From NCBI GenBank assembly GCA_012522645.1, contig JAAYKC010000020.1, positions 1 through 7,849 of the forward strand: a stretch of 7,849 nucleotides of DNA. Reading direction: 5' to 3'. The notes below the pieces were generated by a model, which saw nothing but the letters and a program-made list of their open reading frames with translations, was not told the DNA's origin and searched no databases. The DNA comes from Thermoplasmatales archaeon. Lineage in GTDB: Archaea; Thermoplasmatota; Thermoplasmata; Methanomassiliicoccales; Methanomethylophilaceae. Every line of letters begins with the position of its first letter. The first letter of the stretch is position 1. The position numbers and the translations under genes are program-made. Positions 6,073 to 7,849 of this stretch are shown one piece after another.

Positions 6073-7595
6073 TGACTGAAGAGATTCAGGATGCAGGAGG
6101 CATTCCCGATCTCCCCCCGGACGAGCCGATGCTTTATCATTGGTCAGTGGCTCTGGAGAATTCCCTCTATTCCGCAGTCATACTGTTCCTGACGGTCTTC
6201 CTGCCGCTGATCTCGATGGAGGATACGAATGCCCCCATGTATGCTCTGGCGGCATATGCGGGATTGACCGGCTTCGCAATATACGTGTTCTATTGGCGCT
6301 GGCGCAGGACGACCGTCACATTCCGGGAGAACGATCTCCATATCTTCAGGGACACGTTATTCAAACAGGACAAGAAGATACCGTACAACAGGATCGCCAG
6401 CATAAATGTCAACAGGGGCGTGATAGACCGTGTCCTGGGCACATCCAGGCTGATGTTCAACATAAATTCCTCCGTCAACTCCGTAATACCGGAGGCGGTA
6501 GTGACTCTGAGGACGGACCTGGCTGACAAGATAAGGCATGATCTGTCAAGGAAGATATACGGCAGCAATCTCGATGCCCATACGGAGGATAACGTCATAC
6601 CTTCAGTGGTCAGCATATCGAACAGGGACATAATCCTGCATTCCTTTCTGTCGCAGCCGACGGTCACCGCGCTGACGGGGGTGTTCTTCCTGGGCGTCAG
6701 CATATACGAAACCTATTTCATGATGGCCGGAGGGGAGCTGACTGCAATGCTGATACTCGCATTGACATTCTTCATCACGTTCGGCGTGATCCCCATAACG
6801 GTGCAGCTGATCCATTACTACAATTACAAGATCTACCGCATAAAGGACACAGTGTACATCAAATGCGGGATGATAAGACTGTATAACACCTCGTTCAAGG
6901 TGAATAAGATAAATGCTGTCAGGCTGAAGAGCCCGTTCTTAGCCAGACTCATGGGCAGATCCTATTTGGAGGCTGAGGTGGTGGGCCTCGGTGCCTCAGA
7001 TGGTAATGAGAAGGAGATCACGCCTTTGATGTGCCCGCTCAAGGATCGCAGGACGATAGACGCCGTGATGTCCCAGGTCATACCCGAGTTCGTCTATGAT
7101 CGCAGTCCCGTGAAGCAGCCCCGGATCGCCGTCAGGACGATCTATGCACGTGCGGCCGTATTGTCACTGATAAGTGTGGCCGGGATATGCTCGTTGATAT
7201 ACCAGGCTGTGTACCTCGAAGTCATTTCCTCAGACCTGAGCAAGATATTCTACATCCTGTCAGCAACCGTCGTGATCGTATTCTTCCTCCACGGAGAACT
7301 TTCCCGCAGGATCGTGGAGATGGATACAGGGGAGGATCATTTCTCATTCCTGCGGGGAGTGTTGGACCGGGTGCTGACAACGGTGGCTTATGACAAGGTG
7401 CAGACGGTCAGGATAAGGGACGGCCCTCTGACCAGACCATACGGCCTTGCCACATGCAGAGTGAGGCTCCTGACGGCCTCAGGCAGTGCACCGGTCGTTT
7501 CCGGATACTTCCGGGCAAAGGACCTGGAAGTGATATCGGAAACGGTCCTGGAGCGCATAAAGGACGGAAGGTATGATTACAGGGCCTATCTCTGA
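6072..7595 (+). CDS. Polytopic membrane protein with three bacterial PH-like (bPH_2/DUF304) domains, YdbT-like, 507 aa
   Basis: The protein repeats one unit three times: a pair of membrane helices followed by a PH-like domain. Helices are at about 29-48 and 55-75, 199-217 and 225-247, and 360-382 and 391-408. The PH-like domains are at about 79-163, 249-338 and 409-500. Each soluble part shows a pattern of G/D-hydrophobic turn, five or so residues, then K/Y-x-K/R-I/V-x-x-I/V and a xxLxG turn: IPYNRIASINVNRGVIDRVLG, FKVNKINAVRLKSPFLARLMG and VAYDKVQTVRIRDGPLTRPYG. The size and triple arrangement match YdbT of Bacillus (about 490 aa). The ATG overlaps the previous stop (TGATG), implying coupled translation and joint function. 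Molecular activity is unknown; lipid or protein binding at the membrane is a family-level guess. Its 3' end overlaps the convergent chorismate mutase gene by 10 bp. Confidence 0.87.
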   Translation: MTEEIQDAGGIPDLPPDEPMLYHWSVALENSLYSAVILFLTVFLPLISMEDTNAPMYALAAYAGLTGFAIYVFYWRWRRTTVTFRENDLHIFRDTLFKQDKKIPYNRIASINVNRGVIDRVLGTSRLMFNINSSVNSVIPEAVVTLRTDLADKIRHDLSRKIYGSNLDAHTEDNVIPSVVSISNRDIILHSFLSQPTVTALTGVFFLGVSIYETYFMMAGGELTAMLILALTFFITFGVIPITVQLIHYYNYKIYRIKDTVYIKCGMIRLYNTSFKVNKINAVRLKSPFLARLMGRSYLEAEVVGLGASDGNEKEITPLMCPLKDRRTIDAVMSQVIPEFVYDRSPVKQPRIAVRTIYARAAVLSLISVAGICSLIYQAVYLEVISSDLSKIFYILSATVVIVFFLHGELSRRIVEMDTGEDHFSFLRGVLDRVLTTVAYDKVQTVRIRDGPLTRPYGLATCRVRLLTASGSAPVVSGYFRAKDLEVISETVLERIKDGRYDYRAYL

Positions 7596-7849
7596 GTCTC
7601 CTTTCGGATGGCGATATCTATGAGCAACCTTGCCAATCTCTCTCCCTCTTCCGGTTCCAGTCCCGACTCCGCAGCACAGTCGCGGTACCTCGCCACAACC
7701 CTGGCCTCCACTTCCGGATCCTTTATCGGCAGACCTTCGGAATGCTTTATCTCACCTATTCTCCCGGCCAAGAGCGTCCTCTCAGAGACCAGTTTCATGA
7801 CCTTTCGGTCTATCAGAGCGATCTCGCTTCTCAGTTTCTCAAGATCCAT
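7586..7849 (-). CDS. Chorismate mutase, AroQ class, 87 aa as seen; may continue past the window edge
   Basis: Rearranges chorismate to prephenate, the branch point to phenylalanine and tyrosine. The sequence is an all-helical AroQ domain. By alignment from memory with the E. coli P-protein mutase domain (offset 4), R7, R24, K35, D44 and E48 match active-site R11, R28, K39, D48 and E52. Position 47 is Val where E. coli has R51, position 84 is Glu where it has Q88, and position 80 is Ala where it has S84. The length fits a free-standing mutase domain (about 85-100 aa). The ATG is formed by the last three bases of the window, so it may be the true start, or the protein may extend upstream or be fused to another aromatic enzyme. 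It ends with TAG, 10 bp inside the tail of the convergent membrane gene. Confidence 0.9.
   Translation of the reverse strand: MDLEKLRSEIALIDRKVMKLVSERTLLAGRIGEIKHSEGLPIKDPEVEARVVARYRDCAAESGLEPEEGERLARLLIDIAIRKETQR

Noticed and set aside
1..7849. Mobile element, CRISPR array, tRNA or defence system
   Set aside because: No transposase, integrase, spaced direct repeats or tRNA-like cloverleaf was seen; the longest gap between genes is under 100 bp and every long frame belongs to a housekeeping or membrane protein.

Overview
The window looks like chromosomal DNA of a euryarchaeote, probably from the Thermoplasmatota and possibly Methanomassiliicoccales. This rests on the archaeal translation gene order (EF-2, EF-1A, S10), archaeal-type elongation factors with a diphthamide-site EF-2, TATA-box-like elements before tuf and ilvD, and the short 'GPQAQT' G-domain sequence in EF-1A in place of the longer eocyte/eukaryote insert. 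The phylum-level and order-level placement is inference from memory of related proteins. All seven genes are ordinary chromosomal genes. I see no insertion sequence, CRISPR array, tRNA, rRNA or phage gene.

Layout. Bases 1-3780 hold the distal half of the archaeal 'str'-type operon on the + strand: EF-2 (5' end outside the window), EF-1A with its own AT-rich promoter region, and ribosomal protein S10. A perfect GC-rich hairpin at 3801-3826 follows S10. A T-rich element at 3833-3842 can serve both as the hairpin's T-tract and as the TATA box of the next unit. Bases 3869-7595 hold a second + strand unit: ilvD (dihydroxy-acid dehydratase) and two closely spaced membrane proteins with bacterial PH-like (bPH_2, DUF304) domains, arranged like the YdbS/YdbT pair of Bacillus. 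On the - strand, an AroQ-class chorismate mutase (7586-7849) converges on the second membrane gene and overlaps its 3' end by 10 bp.

How the genes work together. The first unit supplies translation elongation: EF-1A delivers aminoacyl-tRNA, EF-2 translocates, and S10 is part of the 30S head. IlvD makes the 2-keto acid precursors of valine, leucine and isoleucine, and chorismate mutase commits chorismate to phenylalanine and tyrosine, so the right half is amino-acid biosynthesis. The PH-domain pair has no established link to either pathway; its position may simply reflect co-transcription.

I found no clear new multi-gene system. The points most worth checking are a 15-bp palindrome spanning the probable ilvD start codon, the shared terminator/TATA element before it, the archaeal bPH_2 membrane pair, and active-site substitutions in the chorismate mutase.
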